Origin: Moritella viscosa
GTDB lineage: Bacteria; Pseudomonadota; Gammaproteobacteria; Enterobacterales; Moritellaceae
Assembly (NCBI GenBank): GCA_000953735.1
Contig: LN554852.1
Location: forward strand, 3,731,846 to 3,795,845
Direction: 5' to 3'
Length of the DNA: 64,000 bases
The position numbers and the translations under genes were made by a program. This document shows, piece by piece, positions 35,713 to 45,724 of the stretch (position 1 is its first letter; every line of letters begins with the position of its first letter). The notes beneath the pieces were generated by a model. The model was given only the letters and a program-made list of their open reading frames with translations, was not told the DNA's origin and searched no databases.

Positions 35713-36180
35713 CTATTTCTCGCTATCCTTTAAAATTTTGGCCAAACGGTCTTTTTCCGCACTCGATAACTCTTCGTCGCGCTCATCCGTTTCAACACCG
35801 ACTTTACGACGACTGTTACGAACAATAATCAGACCACCAAATAATACGAATAAACCTGGAGCAACCCATAAAATGGCCGTGCCTAAGGTTACTGGCGGTT
35901 TGTATAAAACAAAGTTACCAAATCGATCAATCCAGTAAGTAACAATCTGATCTTCATCCTGACCTTCGATCACCATGTTATAGGTTTTTTGACGCATATC
36001 TTTGGCGATCGAGGCATTTGAATCCGCAAGGTTATTATTTTGACATTTAGGACAGCGTAATTCTGCCGTTAATGTTCTAAACAGGGCTTCTTGTTCTTCA
36101 GTCTCAAAGTCATAGACATCAATAACCGCCGCAACACTAAAACTGAGCATTAAAGTCATTAATACGAATAATTTTTTCAT
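35713..36180 (-). CDS. ccmH: Cytochrome c maturation protein CcmH
   Basis: 155 residues, the short form that works with a separate CcmI. Signal peptide, then the thiol-disulfide motif LRCPKCQNN (C43, C46) on a three-helix domain, and one membrane helix at about residues 105-125. Reduces or holds the CXXCH thiols of apocytochrome c before haem attachment. Confidence 0.95.
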   Translation of the reverse strand: MKKLFVLMTLMLSFSVAAVIDVYDFETEEQEALFRTLTAELRCPKCQNNNLADSNASIAKDMRQKTYNMVIEGQDEDQIVTYWIDRFGNFVLYKPPVTLGTAILWVAPGLFVLFGGLIIVRNSRRKVGVETDERDEELSSAEKDRLAKILKDSEK

Positions 36181-36189
36181 CTTAAGTCC

Positions 36190-36738
36190 TTATTTTAATT
36201 GCTCATAAACAGCTTTCAATTCACCATTCCAATTACGCGGGTTAATATCACCTACGTGCTTGTATTGAATAATGCCTTTACTGTCGATGAAAAAGGTTTC
36301 TGGCGCGCCGTAAACACCTAGGTCAAGACCTAACATGCCATCAGGATCATAAAGACTGATCTTGTATGGATTATCTAATTCTTCTAACCATTTCAACGCT
36401 TTTTTACGCTCGTCTTTGTAGTTCATACCAACAATATAAACACCGTCTTCAGCAAGTTCATTTAAGTACTTATGCTCGGCGTAACACGTTAGGCACCACG
36501 TTGCCCATACGTTTAACAGCATAGGCTTACCTGATAACACACTCTTATCGTGCTGCAGTTCAGGCTCAACTAAATCGTTTAATGCAAACTCAGGAACAGG
36601 TCGACCAATGAAGGTCGACTCTAAAACGGTAGCGTCACGAAATAAGCCAATGTAAAGGAAAATAGACACACATAAAAATACAATTAGGGGTATTAGTCGT
36701 GTTATTAACTGTTTCTTTTTTTTCACATCATTAGTCAT
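36190..36738 (-). CDS. ccmG: Thiol:disulfide interchange protein CcmG/DsbE
   Basis: 182 residues. Single N-terminal membrane anchor (about 14-33), then a periplasmic thioredoxin domain with the active site WATWCLTCYAE (C82, C85) and the cis-Pro region YGAPETFFID. Keeps apocytochrome c cysteines reduced. The central dipeptide is Leu-Thr where E. coli has Pro-Thr, a modest deviation. Confidence 0.95.
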   Translation of the reverse strand: MTNDVKKKKQLITRLIPLIVFLCVSIFLYIGLFRDATVLESTFIGRPVPEFALNDLVEPELQHDKSVLSGKPMLLNVWATWCLTCYAEHKYLNELAEDGVYIVGMNYKDERKKALKWLEELDNPYKISLYDPDGMLGLDLGVYGAPETFFIDSKGIIQYKHVGDINPRNWNGELKAVYEQLK

Positions 36739-36752
36739 TATTTTTGTCCTAA

Positions 36753-38717
36753 TTATTGCGCTTTCGCTGCACGTTTATTCACAAAACGATAGCGGCGATC
36801 AGATACAGCTAATAAACCACCGATAGACATGACTAAGCCACCCCACCAGATGAAACGAATAAAAGGTTCGTAATAAATACGAATTGCCCATGAATCATCT
36901 TCTAACTGTTCACCAAGTGCGATATAGAGGTCGCGAGTCACACCCCAATCAATTGCAGCTTCAGTCATTGGCATACCACGTTGAGCTAAGTAGTTACGTT
37001 TTTCTGCGCGTAATACCGTTTCAAACTTACCGTTTTTACTGACCTTAAATACCGCTTCATAACCTTCGTAGTTCGCACCATTTGATTCAGCAATACGATC
37101 AAACTCAAATAAGTAATCAGCAAATATAACTTCATCACCCGGCACCATACGTAAGTCTTTTTCGATTTTGTAATTCTGAGTGGCAGAAATACCAATCAGC
37201 ATCATTGCTAGGCCAATGTGACCAAGTACCATAGCCCAATGGCTACGACCAAGTTTAACCATGCCCGACGCAAAACTATGGCGATGCGTTGCTCGGATAT
37301 ACACTTCTAACGCACTCGTGATAATTACCCAGAATGCTAATGCAAAACCAACAACTGCAACAATTTTAATTTTATCCGCAAAGATTGCTGGTAACGCGAT
37401 CGCTAACACTATGCTAGCAACAGCAATTACAGCTAGCTGTGTAAACAGTGGACGTAAGTCACTTTCTTGTTTCTTCCAACGTAATAACGGTGCAACACCC
37501 AAGGCAATTGCGAACGGAATAATGATATAGAAGAAGATATTATTAAAGAATGGCACACCGATTGAAATCGAGCCCATACCCAGTTCTTTATGTACCAGCG
37601 GTAACAAAGTACCAATTAGTACAACTAATAGCGCTGCAATTAATAATATGTTATTCACCAACAAGAAAGTTTCACGAGAAAACAGACCGTATTTACCACG
37701 ACTCTTAATCTCTGAACCTTTTACTGCGTAAAGCAGTAATGAACCACCTACAACCGCGATTAAAAAGGCTAAAATAAACAAACCACGCGCAGGATCTGAC
37801 GCAAATGCATGCACAGATACCAATACACCAGAACGTACTAAGAAGGTACCTAATAGACTCAGGCTAAAGGCCGCAATCGATAATAGTACTGTCCATGATT
37901 TAAACACACCACGTTTTTCACTTACAGCAAGTGAGTGAATCAACGCAGTACCTGCAAGCCAAGGCATAAATGATGAATTCTCTACTGGATCCCAGAACCA
38001 CCAACCACCCCAGCCGAGTTCATAATAAGCCCACCAACTACCCAATGCGATACCAGATGTTAAGAATACCCAAGCAACTAATGTCCAAGGACGAGACCAA
38101 CGTGCCCATGCCGAATCAAGACGACCAGCCATTAATGCCGCAATCGCAAAAGAAAAAGCAACAGAAAAGCCAACATAGCCTATGTAAAGCATAGGTGGAT
38201 GGAAAATCAAACCAATGTCTTGTAGCAATGGATTTAGGTCATTACCATCGAGTGGTAAGTAAGGTAAAGTACGATCAAATGGATTCGACGTTAACAAAAT
38301 AAACAAGTTAAAACCAATCGCAATCATACCCATCACAGAAAGTACACGAGCGAGTGCGACCTTAGGAATACCACGGCTAAACACAGCAACAGCAGCAGTC
38401 CAAATAGCTAATGTTAAAGACCAAAGTAATAATGATCCTTCATGACCGCCCCACACAGCAGATATTTTATACTGTATCGGTAATAATGAATTTGAGTTAG
38501 TCGCAACATAACCGACTGAAAAATCATCAGTCGCGAATGAGTAAGCTAAAACAGAAAATGAAAGACTCATTAGCAAAAATTGCATAATGGCTAATGGTTT
38601 AGCACTATTAATCATACCAGGATGATTAATCTTTGCGCCAATAAGTGGATAAATTGCCAGCAAGAACGACAACGCCGTCGCTACAATTAAACTAAAATGT
38701 CCTATCTCAGGAATCAT
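36753..38717 (-). CDS. ccmF: Haem lyase subunit CcmF
   Basis: 654 residues, usual length. Multispanning inner-membrane protein with the WWD-type tryptophan-rich motif GWGGWWFWDPVENSSFMPWL (near residue 235), conserved His ligands, and a large periplasmic loop near the C-terminus. Transfers haem from CcmE to apocytochrome c with CcmH/CcmI. Confidence 0.97.
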   Translation of the reverse strand: MIPEIGHFSLIVATALSFLLAIYPLIGAKINHPGMINSAKPLAIMQFLLMSLSFSVLAYSFATDDFSVGYVATNSNSLLPIQYKISAVWGGHEGSLLLWSLTLAIWTAAVAVFSRGIPKVALARVLSVMGMIAIGFNLFILLTSNPFDRTLPYLPLDGNDLNPLLQDIGLIFHPPMLYIGYVGFSVAFSFAIAALMAGRLDSAWARWSRPWTLVAWVFLTSGIALGSWWAYYELGWGGWWFWDPVENSSFMPWLAGTALIHSLAVSEKRGVFKSWTVLLSIAAFSLSLLGTFLVRSGVLVSVHAFASDPARGLFILAFLIAVVGGSLLLYAVKGSEIKSRGKYGLFSRETFLLVNNILLIAALLVVLIGTLLPLVHKELGMGSISIGVPFFNNIFFYIIIPFAIALGVAPLLRWKKQESDLRPLFTQLAVIAVASIVLAIALPAIFADKIKIVAVVGFALAFWVIITSALEVYIRATHRHSFASGMVKLGRSHWAMVLGHIGLAMMLIGISATQNYKIEKDLRMVPGDEVIFADYLFEFDRIAESNGANYEGYEAVFKVSKNGKFETVLRAEKRNYLAQRGMPMTEAAIDWGVTRDLYIALGEQLEDDSWAIRIYYEPFIRFIWWGGLVMSIGGLLAVSDRRYRFVNKRAAKAQ

Positions 38718-38728
38718 TACAAACTACC

Positions 38729-39208
38729 TTATTTAGTTTCGTTACCGTATTCTGGTTTCATATGCTTGATGCCTTTAATTGCTTCAGCAACTTCAGGTGG
38801 CATATATTCTTCGTCATGTTTAGCAAGTACTTCAGAAGCGGCAATCACATTAGCGGACTTCAGTACACCTTGTGCAACAATCCCTTGCCCTTCACGGAAT
38901 AAATCGGGCAAGATACCTTCGTATTCCAGTGTAACTAGGCCGCCTCTGTCATCACTTAAGATAAAGCTAACTTTAAGATCTTCCATGTTACGTTTAACAG
39001 TGCCAGGCATCACTAAACCACCAATACGTAAACGCTGACCAATTTCAGGCTTGACCTTATCTTCACCTAAGCCTTCAACAAGTTGCGTCGGCGTGTAAAA
39101 TAAATCAATGTTCTGTTTTAATGCGTATAGAACAAGGCCGGTCATACTACCTAAACCAATGACAATCACCAGAGCAATAGATAAGCGTTTTTTACGTCTT
39201 GGGTTCAT
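38729..39208 (-). CDS. ccmE: Haem chaperone CcmE
   Basis: 159 residues. N-terminal anchor (about 9-29) preceded by NPRRKKR, then a periplasmic OB-fold. The haem-linking histidine sits in [10 protein letters not shown] (H131, Y135). Holds haem covalently after CcmC loading and hands it to CcmF. The start overlaps the ccmD stop by 4 bases. Confidence 0.96.
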   Translation of the reverse strand: MNPRRKKRLSIALVIVIGLGSMTGLVLYALKQNIDLFYTPTQLVEGLGEDKVKPEIGQRLRIGGLVMPGTVKRNMEDLKVSFILSDDRGGLVTLEYEGILPDLFREGQGIVAQGVLKSANVIAASEVLAKHDEEYMPPEVAEAIKGIKHMKPEYGNETK

Positions 39209-39411
39209 AGAGTATTCTCCATTTTTTCAGCAGCGCGCATTCGCTTAATACGTTGATGCTTATTTTTAATTTCGTTAATAATTTGGCGACGTTTGACAAT
39301 AGTACTCACTGTTAATGAACCTAATGTCAGTACGCTAAAAGCCACAGCTAGCCAGACATAGAAGCCGTAACCCCCCATCGCTAAAAAAGCAGAAAAGCTA
39401 TCAAATTGCAT
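39205..39411 (-). CDS. ccmD: Haem exporter-associated small protein CcmD
   Basis: 68 residues. One membrane helix (about 12-34) and a basic helical tail ([20 protein letters not shown]), with the family start [18 protein letters not shown]. Releases holo-CcmE from the CcmABC complex. Confidence 0.93.
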   Translation of the reverse strand: MQFDSFSAFLAMGGYGFYVWLAVAFSVLTLGSLTVSTIVKRRQIINEIKNKHQRIKRMRAAEKMENTL

Positions 39412-39412
39412 G

Positions 39413-40153
39413 TTACTTGTCCTCGATAAATAATTTTTTCACCCAAGGTCTGTGCGACTCACGGGTAATTAACTCATTTCTAAAGCGCATCAAGGTCAAG
39501 GTACCAAATAGTAAACCGAAGCCTAATAAGTTAATCAGTAATGGCCACAGCATATCGGTATCCATCGACGGTTTATCGAATTTACTGATAGTGGCTTTTT
39601 GATGTAGGGTGTTCCACCATTCAACAGAATAATGAATAATAGGCAGATTAATGACCCCTACTAAGGCAAGAATACCCGCAGCACGACCTGCTAATATTTT
39701 GTCACTAAACGCACCATAAATGGCAATGACACCAAGGTATAAAAATAATAGAATAAGTTCAGATGTTAAACGCGCATCCCATACCCACCAAGCACCCCAC
39801 ATAGGTTTACCCCATACTGCGCCAGTGAATAATGCGATGGCTGTAAATACCGCACCAACAGGTGCAATCGCAGCCACAGCTATGTCCGCCATTTTTAATT
39901 GCCAGACTAAGCCAATAAAAGCAGCGATTGCCATGCTTAAGTATGCCCCCATAGATAATGACGCGGCAGGTACATGTAGATAGATAATACGGAAGCTATC
40001 GCCTTGTTGATAATCAGCGGGCGCGAATGCAAAGCCCCAAATCATTCCGATTGTCAGTGATATAATACTAAATAGCGCAAACCAAGGCAGCATTTTACCG
40101 GCCAAATTATAACTTACTTCTGGTTTCGCATAAGGATGGAGCCATTTCCACAT
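39413..40153 (-). CDS. ccmC: Haem transporter/handling protein CcmC
   Basis: 246 residues from the ATG at 40153 (AGAGAG ribosome site); the frame runs 10 codons upstream. Six membrane helices and the tryptophan-rich periplasmic motif WGKPMWGAWWVWDARLTSELIL, flanked by conserved histidines. Loads haem onto CcmE. Stops 2 bases before ccmD starts. Confidence 0.96.
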   Translation of the reverse strand: MWKWLHPYAKPEVSYNLAGKMLPWFALFSIISLTIGMIWGFAFAPADYQQGDSFRIIYLHVPAASLSMGAYLSMAIAAFIGLVWQLKMADIAVAAIAPVGAVFTAIALFTGAVWGKPMWGAWWVWDARLTSELILLFLYLGVIAIYGAFSDKILAGRAAGILALVGVINLPIIHYSVEWWNTLHQKATISKFDKPSMDTDMLWPLLINLLGFGLLFGTLTLMRFRNELITRESHRPWVKKLFIEDK

Positions 40154-40238
40154 ATTAAACTCTCTACATAAATAACGGCTCAATTATATGAACCTAAATA
40201 ATGATTGAAACTAACTTTACTTATCTTTAACTAACAAT

Positions 40239-40907
40239 TTAACTCAGGCTAACCCGCAGTGATGCGGCAATAGCAAACGGTGATAAAGTAACTGACGCTG
40301 CAAGCATCGCCCCTAAAATCGCCACAGGTCCAGAATAGGAAACGCCAAAACTAGCCGCATCAATGGCACTGGTTGCAAAAATCAATACCGGAATAAATAA
40401 CGGTAAAATAAGCAGACTCAGTAATACGCCTCCCTTACGTAAACCAACAGTCAATGCCACACCTATCGCACCGACAAAGCTCAGCACTGGCGTACCCAAT
40501 AACAGGGTAATAAAAGTGGCCATGAAGGTATTCGCATCTAATGATAAAAATACTGCCAACAAAGGCGACACAAATAATATAGGTAAGCCAGTCAGTAGCC
40601 AATGTGCTACCACTTTTGCCGTCACAATAAGTCCTAACGGGGTGTCCGTTAGCATCAACTGCTCTAATGAACCATCGAGGAAGTCATCTCGAAATAAACG
40701 CTCCATCGACAATAGCGCCGATAATAATGCCGCGACCCAGATAACGCCAGGGGCAATACGTAATAATAAGTTTGGCTCAGGGCCTATTCCTAACGGAAAA
40801 AGAGTAATCACGATAATAAAAAACCACAGTGGATTTAAAATATCTGATTTACGACGAAAAGCCGTGATCAATTCACGCTTTATCACCTGTATAAAAACAG
40901 CAAACAT
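40239..40907 (-). CDS. ccmB: Haem exporter permease CcmB
   Basis: 222 residues, six membrane helices, and the family N-terminus VIKRELITAFRRKSDILNPLWFF. Membrane subunit of the CcmAB ABC complex that drives release of holo-CcmE. Starts 1 base after the ccmA stop. Confidence 0.96.
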   Translation of the reverse strand: MFAVFIQVIKRELITAFRRKSDILNPLWFFIIVITLFPLGIGPEPNLLLRIAPGVIWVAALLSALLSMERLFRDDFLDGSLEQLMLTDTPLGLIVTAKVVAHWLLTGLPILFVSPLLAVFLSLDANTFMATFITLLLGTPVLSFVGAIGVALTVGLRKGGVLLSLLILPLFIPVLIFATSAIDAASFGVSYSGPVAILGAMLAASVTLSPFAIAASLRVSLS

Positions 40908-40908
40908 A

Positions 40909-41541
40909 TTAATACTCAGTTAAGTGTTGACGGGTTAAGGTGATCTTACGTAAACGTCCCACAGAAAATTGTAAATCTTGGTGCGTTGTAAGAATAACGT
41001 AACCACCTTTATCTGCATGGGCTAAAAATAAACGCTCTAATACTTTCACACCATTTTTATCTATCGCAGTAAAAGGTTCATCAAGGATCCACAATTTTTT
41101 GTCAGACAACCATAGACGCGCTAAAGCAATACGACGTTGCTGTCCAGCTGAAAGGTGACAAGCTAATTGATCTTCATAACCTGCAAGGCCGACTTGTGCA
41201 AGCGCTTCCCAAATTTTCTCTTTGGCGACAGCTTTATGCATGGCATGGTAGAAGAATAGATTTTCAAATGCGGTCAGTTCTGCTTTTACACCAGGTAAAT
41301 GACCAAGGTAGAGTAAGTCTTGATGATAGCTTTCACGATCTTCTAAAGTGTTATTTTTCTGCCAAAGAATATGACCATCTGCAGGCGATGAAAGTCCGGC
41401 TAATAAGCGCAACAAACTGGTTTTACCTACGCCATTAGGGCCTTCGACTTGAATTATTTCACCACTCGAAACGGTGAAACTAAGATCAGAAAACAACACG
41501 TTATCTTCACGTATACAACTTAACTTAGAAACTTCCAACAT
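40909..41541 (-). CDS. ccmA: Haem exporter ATP-binding protein CcmA
   Basis: 210 residues. Walker [17 protein letters not shown] (about 34-49), signature [13 protein letters not shown], Walker [13 protein letters not shown] and switch-His TTHQDL. ATPase of CcmAB. First gene of the ccm operon. Confidence 0.96.
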   Translation of the reverse strand: MLEVSKLSCIREDNVLFSDLSFTVSSGEIIQVEGPNGVGKTSLLRLLAGLSSPADGHILWQKNNTLEDRESYHQDLLYLGHLPGVKAELTAFENLFFYHAMHKAVAKEKIWEALAQVGLAGYEDQLACHLSAGQQRRIALARLWLSDKKLWILDEPFTAIDKNGVKVLERLFLAHADKGGYVILTTHQDLQFSVGRLRKITLTRQHLTEY

Positions 41542-41644
41542 ACTTTTCTATTCTTTCAGCATCAATCTGAGCGAATATTAACATATTCCGGCTTTAAGCA
41601 TAATTAAGCGATATCAATAACCGGTCAAATATAAGCAATTAAAG

Positions 41645-42058
41645 TTACTTTTTATGGAAATTTAATAATAATTCTGCTTCTGCGCGCGGTAGCTCGCACT
41701 CACGCATGATTTCTTCAAGACTTGCTCCAAGTTCAACAAGCTTCACGGCACGCGTATAAAAACGACTATCAGGGTCTTGCTGTTCGTGTGTAGTCATCTC
41801 TTCTTTCATTTCGTCTTGCTGGAACTTAGTTTGCTGTAATTCCGATGCCACGCCTTGAATTGCACCACCAAGGTTAATATTTGAAGTACTTAACTCAATG
41901 ATTCGCTTTTGAAGTGAATCTCTTGATTTAGATAAATCTTTGAGCAATAAATTATGCGTTGCCTGCAGCTTGGTTAACTTACGAAATAATACAACGCAGC
42001 CAATAACCGCAGCAACAGCAGCAGTAATCGCAACGCCAGATAAAATCAAAGCAAGCAT
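41645..42058 (-). CDS. DUF2802-type membrane-anchored protein
   Basis: 137 residues from the ATG at 42058 (GAAGGA ribosome site); the open frame starts 15 codons earlier. One N-terminal membrane helix, a coiled-coil segment (about 30-85), and a small C-terminal helical domain with EEIMRECELPRAEAELLL, which resembles a sigma-like helix-turn-helix and defines DUF2802. It lies between the chemotaxis operon (beyond a terminator) and ccmA, a fixed place in Vibrio-type genomes. Role unknown. Confidence 0.82.
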   Translation of the reverse strand: MLALILSGVAITAAVAAVIGCVVLFRKLTKLQATHNLLLKDLSKSRDSLQKRIIELSTSNINLGGAIQGVASELQQTKFQQDEMKEEMTTHEQQDPDSRFYTRAVKLVELGASLEEIMRECELPRAEAELLLNFHKK

Positions 42059-42085
42059 ATTCAGTCCTTCAATAAAGTAGAAATT

Positions 42086-42119
42086 AAAAAAGCACTGTAA
42101 CAATCATTACAGTGCTTTT
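42086..42119 (-). terminator. Rho-independent terminator after cheW
   Basis: On the minus strand AAAAGCACTGTAA / TTACAGTGCTTTT (42119-42107 and 42100-42088) with a 6-base loop, followed by T's. It closes the flagellar/chemotaxis operon; the DUF2802-type gene lies beyond it. Confidence 0.92.
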
Positions 42120-42143
42120 CTAGATAGAAATAAGAAATTAAGC

Positions 42144-42632
42144 TTACATGTCGCTTAATTCCTCCCATTCGTCATCACTCAAAAACTTATTCAAATCAAC
42201 AAGAATAAGTAACTCGCCTTCACGGTTTGATACGCCTTGAATGAATTTAGCGCTTTCATCAGTACCCACATTAGGTGCCATATCAATTTCTGAAGAACGT
42301 AGATATACCACTTCAGCAACACCATCAACAAGAATACCAATCACTTGCTTTTCAGCTTCAATGATAACAATACGTGAATTTTCACTCACTTCAGATGGCA
42401 TTAAACCAAAACGTACACGCGTATCAATAACAGTGACAACATTGCCACGTAAATTAATGATACCAATAACGTAATTTGGCGCACCAGGTACTGGGGCAAT
42501 TTCTGTATAGCGTAATACTTCTTGTACTTGCATTACGTTAATACCGTAGATTTCATTCTCTAACTTGAATGTAACCCATTGTAATACTTCATCTTCAGCT
42601 ACATTTTCCACTAGGTTTCGAGACTGACTCAT
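42144..42632 (-). CDS. cheW: Chemotaxis coupling protein CheW
   Basis: 162 residues, one CheW domain (about 18-155) with the family features FKLENEIYGINVMQVQEVLR, VPGAPNYVIGIINLRGNVVTVID and GVAEVV. Links methyl-accepting receptors to CheA in polar arrays. Last gene of the chemotaxis operon, 17 bases before parP in the minus direction. Confidence 0.96.
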   Translation of the reverse strand: MSQSRNLVENVAEDEVLQWVTFKLENEIYGINVMQVQEVLRYTEIAPVPGAPNYVIGIINLRGNVVTVIDTRVRFGLMPSEVSENSRIVIIEAEKQVIGILVDGVAEVVYLRSSEIDMAPNVGTDESAKFIQGVSNREGELLILVDLNKFLSDDEWEELSDM

Positions 42633-42648
42633 GTTTTATTTCCTTCTA

Positions 42649-43644
42649 CTATTGCCCATGAATATTGATGCCATTATCCAGCAATTTAATCATTTCGGTT
42701 ACGTGTAATAATACGCACATACGGGATTTAACCATGCCAGCCAACCAAGGTCGACTACCAGGTGTACTTCGCCATTTAATATCATTACTGTTTAAAGTTT
42801 CAGTACCATGCAGGCTTTCACAGCCTAGTACCCAATTCGACTGACTTAATTGGATCTGATATTTATAATCTATCTCACCCATATTTTGCTCTGGCATAAC
42901 CCATAGAGCAGTATCGACAACACTCAATTTCTGCTCTCGGTGCTGCATAAGACCTAAATACCAATCCGGTTTACCAAATAAGCTGCTTACTGTTTCGTTT
43001 TGATGAATACCACCAAGCTCTGTCAATGGCACCGCAAAAATAACCCCTGCGACTTCAAAAAACAGTGCTTGAAAGTGCTCTTCTAACTCAATATTTTTCC
43101 ATTGCTCAACAGGTTCAGATTCCTGTACTAGCTCAACGTCCGATACTGACACACTTTCCACATGATTATCTAGGATAGTATCACTTTCTGCAGGCTCAAT
43201 TGTTAGCTCTGTTTCAGTAATGATAATATCCGCTGGTGTGATCGTTATCATGGTATCAGTGCTTTCAGTTTCAACATCAACATCAACATCAACATCAGGA
43301 ACAGTCTGTATTTCTGTCGCATCGACATTATCTAATACCGACAAATCAATATCAGCTAAGTCAATATCAATGACAGAGCCTAACAATTGATCTAAATCGC
43401 TTAATGACCCCGAAGCATCTGGCTCAGGTATTTTAAAGTCATTTTTTATCGTTAGCTCTGTTTCAGAAAATAAGGGTGTTAATACTTCCTGTGACTCTTT
43501 CGTTAACTCTTTTTTTAACGTGAATTTAGGCACTACCGTTTGTTCTACAGCTGCCTTCGCGGCCTGTGGTTTTTCAACAACAGGCTCAGATAGCATGGAT
43601 GTGAAATAATCATCCAACGCAGAATGCTTTGTGTGCTTATCCAT
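42649..43644 (-). CDS. parP: ParP: CheW-like array-integration protein
   Basis: 331 residues from the ATG at 43644, which overlaps the parC stop (ATGGATAA). N-terminal HSALDDYFTSML motif, then a long acidic, repetitive linker rich in Asp/Glu/Val/Thr, then a C-terminal CheW-like AIF domain (about 190-325, from HFQALFFEVAGVIFAVPLTELGGI). In Vibrio, ParP binds ParC and CheA and keeps chemotaxis arrays at the old pole. Position directly after a ParA-type ATPase and before cheW supports this identity. Confidence 0.87.
   Translation of the reverse strand: MDKHTKHSALDDYFTSMLSEPVVEKPQAAKAAVEQTVVPKFTLKKELTKESQEVLTPLFSETELTIKNDFKIPEPDASGSLSDLDQLLGSVIDIDLADIDLSVLDNVDATEIQTVPDVDVDVDVETESTDTMITITPADIIITETELTIEPAESDTILDNHVESVSVSDVELVQESEPVEQWKNIELEEHFQALFFEVAGVIFAVPLTELGGIHQNETVSSLFGKPDWYLGLMQHREQKLSVVDTALWVMPEQNMGEIDYKYQIQLSQSNWVLGCESLHGTETLNSNDIKWRSTPGSRPWLAGMVKSRMCVLLHVTEMIKLLDNGINIHGQ
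43271..43294. repeat. Hexamer tandem repeat inside parP
   Basis: About four copies of the unit ATCAAC in the acidic linker, encoding alternating Val-Asp on the minus strand; in frame. Confidence 0.75.
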
Positions 43645-44425
43645 ACATTCGGTCCTGTTCAGCCTCAATCAGCAAATCTTGTAGTAATGTGGCATAGGCT
43701 GCTACACCTCGACTACTTCGAGTATACATAGATGGCGGCATATGTTTTAAGCTAGCATTTCTAAATTGTGTATCAACAGGGATCACTGCTCGCCAAACAT
43801 TACGGCTGTAATTCTTCTGCAAGGTTTGTAACGATATCAACGATGCTTTAGTGCGCCGATCAAACATGGTGGGAATCACCGTATACTGAAATTGATTAGT
43901 ACAACTACGCTGCATAATTTCAAAGGTTTTCACCATGCGATCTAAGCCCTTTAATGCTAGGAACTCAGTCTGTACTGGTACTAAAATACGATCACAACTA
44001 GCGAGTGCATTCACCATCATCACGCCAAGTACAGGCGGACAATCGATAAGCACAAAGTCATAATCATCGGAAACTAAGGTAATAATATTCTTAAGAATAA
44101 GTCCCATACCATCACGATGACCTAACGTTCTATCTAACGTGGCAAGTGACATTGTCGCAGGTAATAAATTAATACCGCTATAAGGCGTTTCTATTATCGC
44201 ATTATGAACCAGCTCGGTATCCAGTGTGGCTGCAACAAAAAGGTCAAACAATCCAACGGTTAAATCATCACTATCATAGTTTAGATAACTGGTTAATGAT
44301 GCATGTGGATCAGTATCAATCAATAATACTCGTTGCCCCTGTTCTGCCAGTAAGCCAGCTAAGGAGATTGCAGTGGTTGTTTTACCAACACCACCCTTTT
44401 GATTAGCAACAGTCCAAACTTTCAA
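43637..44425 (-). CDS. parC: ParC: ParA-family ATPase for polar chemotaxis arrays
   Basis: 262 residues. Deviant Walker A KGGVGKTTTA at about residue 10, switch I/II DTDPHASLTSYL and DCPPVLGVMMVNAL, and conserved Pro-Val-Gln (VPVQTEFLAL). A chromosomal ParA/Soj-like ATPase inside a chemotaxis operon is the hallmark of ParC in Vibrio and PpfA-like proteins elsewhere; it recruits CheW/CheA clusters to the cell pole. Located between cheB and parP. Confidence 0.9.
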   Translation of the reverse strand: MKVWTVANQKGGVGKTTTAISLAGLLAEQGQRVLLIDTDPHASLTSYLNYDSDDLTVGLFDLFVAATLDTELVHNAIIETPYSGINLLPATMSLATLDRTLGHRDGMGLILKNIITLVSDDYDFVLIDCPPVLGVMMVNALASCDRILVPVQTEFLALKGLDRMVKTFEIMQRSCTNQFQYTVIPTMFDRRTKASLISLQTLQKNYSRNVWRAVIPVDTQFRNASLKHMPPSMYTRSSRGVAAYATLLQDLLIEAEQDRMYG

Positions 44426-44451
44426 CTTTACCCTACCTTGCCTGCATGTCG

Positions 44452-45654
44452 TTACCGACAGCCGACTTCAATATTAATGCGCTCTGCAATTTGTTGCAGG
44501 TTCACCTGATCATCAGCCAAACCAGCGTTAACAATTGCTTGTGGCATACCATAAACAACACAAGACTGTGCATCTTGCGCCCATATCGTACTACCTTTCT
44601 GTTTTAGTAATTTAGCGCCATCGCGTCCATCTGCACCCATACCCGTGAGTACAATCGCTAATACTTTATCATTATATAACTGAGCTGCAGAACCAAATGA
44701 AATATCAACACTCGGTTTATAATTAATCCCTGCAGGGCTTTCTATTACTTTTAAAGTAAAACCACCCGCTTTGTTTTCAATAAGCACCTGCTTACCACCG
44801 GGCGCTAAATAAGCGACCCCAGGCTGTAAGCGATCGCCATGCTCAGCTTCTTTTACTTTAATTTGACATAACGTATTTAGTCGTGCGGCAAATGCAGCAG
44901 TAAATGTAGCGGGCATATGTTGAATTAACAAAATAGGCAATGGAAAATCACTGCGTAAAGGCGTTAATACATTTTGTAATGCTACAGGACCGCCTGTCGA
45001 AGAACCGATTGCCATTAAACTGTATTTTTTACCTGATGCACGTTTTCTTACACGGCTTGCAGTAACTGGCGTTTGAGCTTCAAGTGTCTTGTTATCGACA
45101 TTAGCAACATGTCTCAAGTTCACAGCACTCGCCGTATGTAATCGACTTGCATCGGCACTTTTACGCGGTAACGTTGCTGTATTAATACGATTATCAGCTG
45201 CGACTGTCGCGCTGCGAACTGGTGCTGGTGAAATACGCGGTGTTCTTAATAAACTTCTGCGTTTACTGATTTCTTTAATGTTTTGTTGCAGTAATCGAAC
45301 AGCTTCCGCTTTGTCTTTCGCTATATCTTCAAATTTTTTCGGTAAGAAGTTAGCCGCTCCCGCTTCTAATGCCGCGATAGTTGATTTAGCACCTTGATGC
45401 GTCAATGACGAGAACATTAAAATAGGCGTAGGTGTATCCTTCATGATCGCTTTAACAGCGGAAATACCATCAAGAACTGGCATTTCAATATCCATAGTTA
45501 TCACGTCAGGACGTAAAGATTTCGCTTTAGTAATCGCCTCTTCACCATTTTTAGCAGTATCAATCACTTCCATTTCTGGATCTGCATTAATGATTTCACT
45601 TACTCTACGTCTGAAAAAACTGGAATCATCAACAACTAAAACTTTTATTTTCAT
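44452..45654 (-). CDS. cheB: Chemotaxis methylesterase/glutamine deamidase CheB
   Basis: 400 residues, longer than the usual 350-370 because of an extended linker. N-terminal receiver (DD at 9-10, phosphoacceptor D55 in TMDIEMP, Lys in LPKKFEDI), an Ala/Arg/Thr-rich linker at about 140-215, and the C-terminal methylesterase with the catalytic Ser in AIGSSTGGP, His in IQHMPATFT and Asp in [11 protein letters not shown]. Removes methyl groups from receptors for adaptation. Confidence 0.96.
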   Translation of the reverse strand: MKIKVLVVDDSSFFRRRVSEIINADPEMEVIDTAKNGEEAITKAKSLRPDVITMDIEMPVLDGISAVKAIMKDTPTPILMFSSLTHQGAKSTIAALEAGAANFLPKKFEDIAKDKAEAVRLLQQNIKEISKRRSLLRTPRISPAPVRSATVAADNRINTATLPRKSADASRLHTASAVNLRHVANVDNKTLEAQTPVTASRVRKRASGKKYSLMAIGSSTGGPVALQNVLTPLRSDFPLPILLIQHMPATFTAAFAARLNTLCQIKVKEAEHGDRLQPGVAYLAPGGKQVLIENKAGGFTLKVIESPAGINYKPSVDISFGSAAQLYNDKVLAIVLTGMGADGRDGAKLLKQKGSTIWAQDAQSCVVYGMPQAIVNAGLADDQVNLQQIAERINIEVGCR

Positions 45655-45698
45655 CTAATCTATCTACTTCAATGTGTTTACTTCAATGTAAAAGCACA

Positions 45699-45714
45699 CA
45701 GGGGTTCCCCCCTG
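45699..45714 (-). other. GC-rich hairpin between cheA and cheB
   Basis: CAGGGG (45699-45704) / CCCCTG (45709-45714) with a short loop. On the minus strand it is followed by TGTGCTTTTA, so weak attenuation between the two genes is possible. An 11-base direct repeat TACTTCAATGT lies next to it. Confidence 0.45.
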
Positions 45715-45724
45715 CATCAACAAA

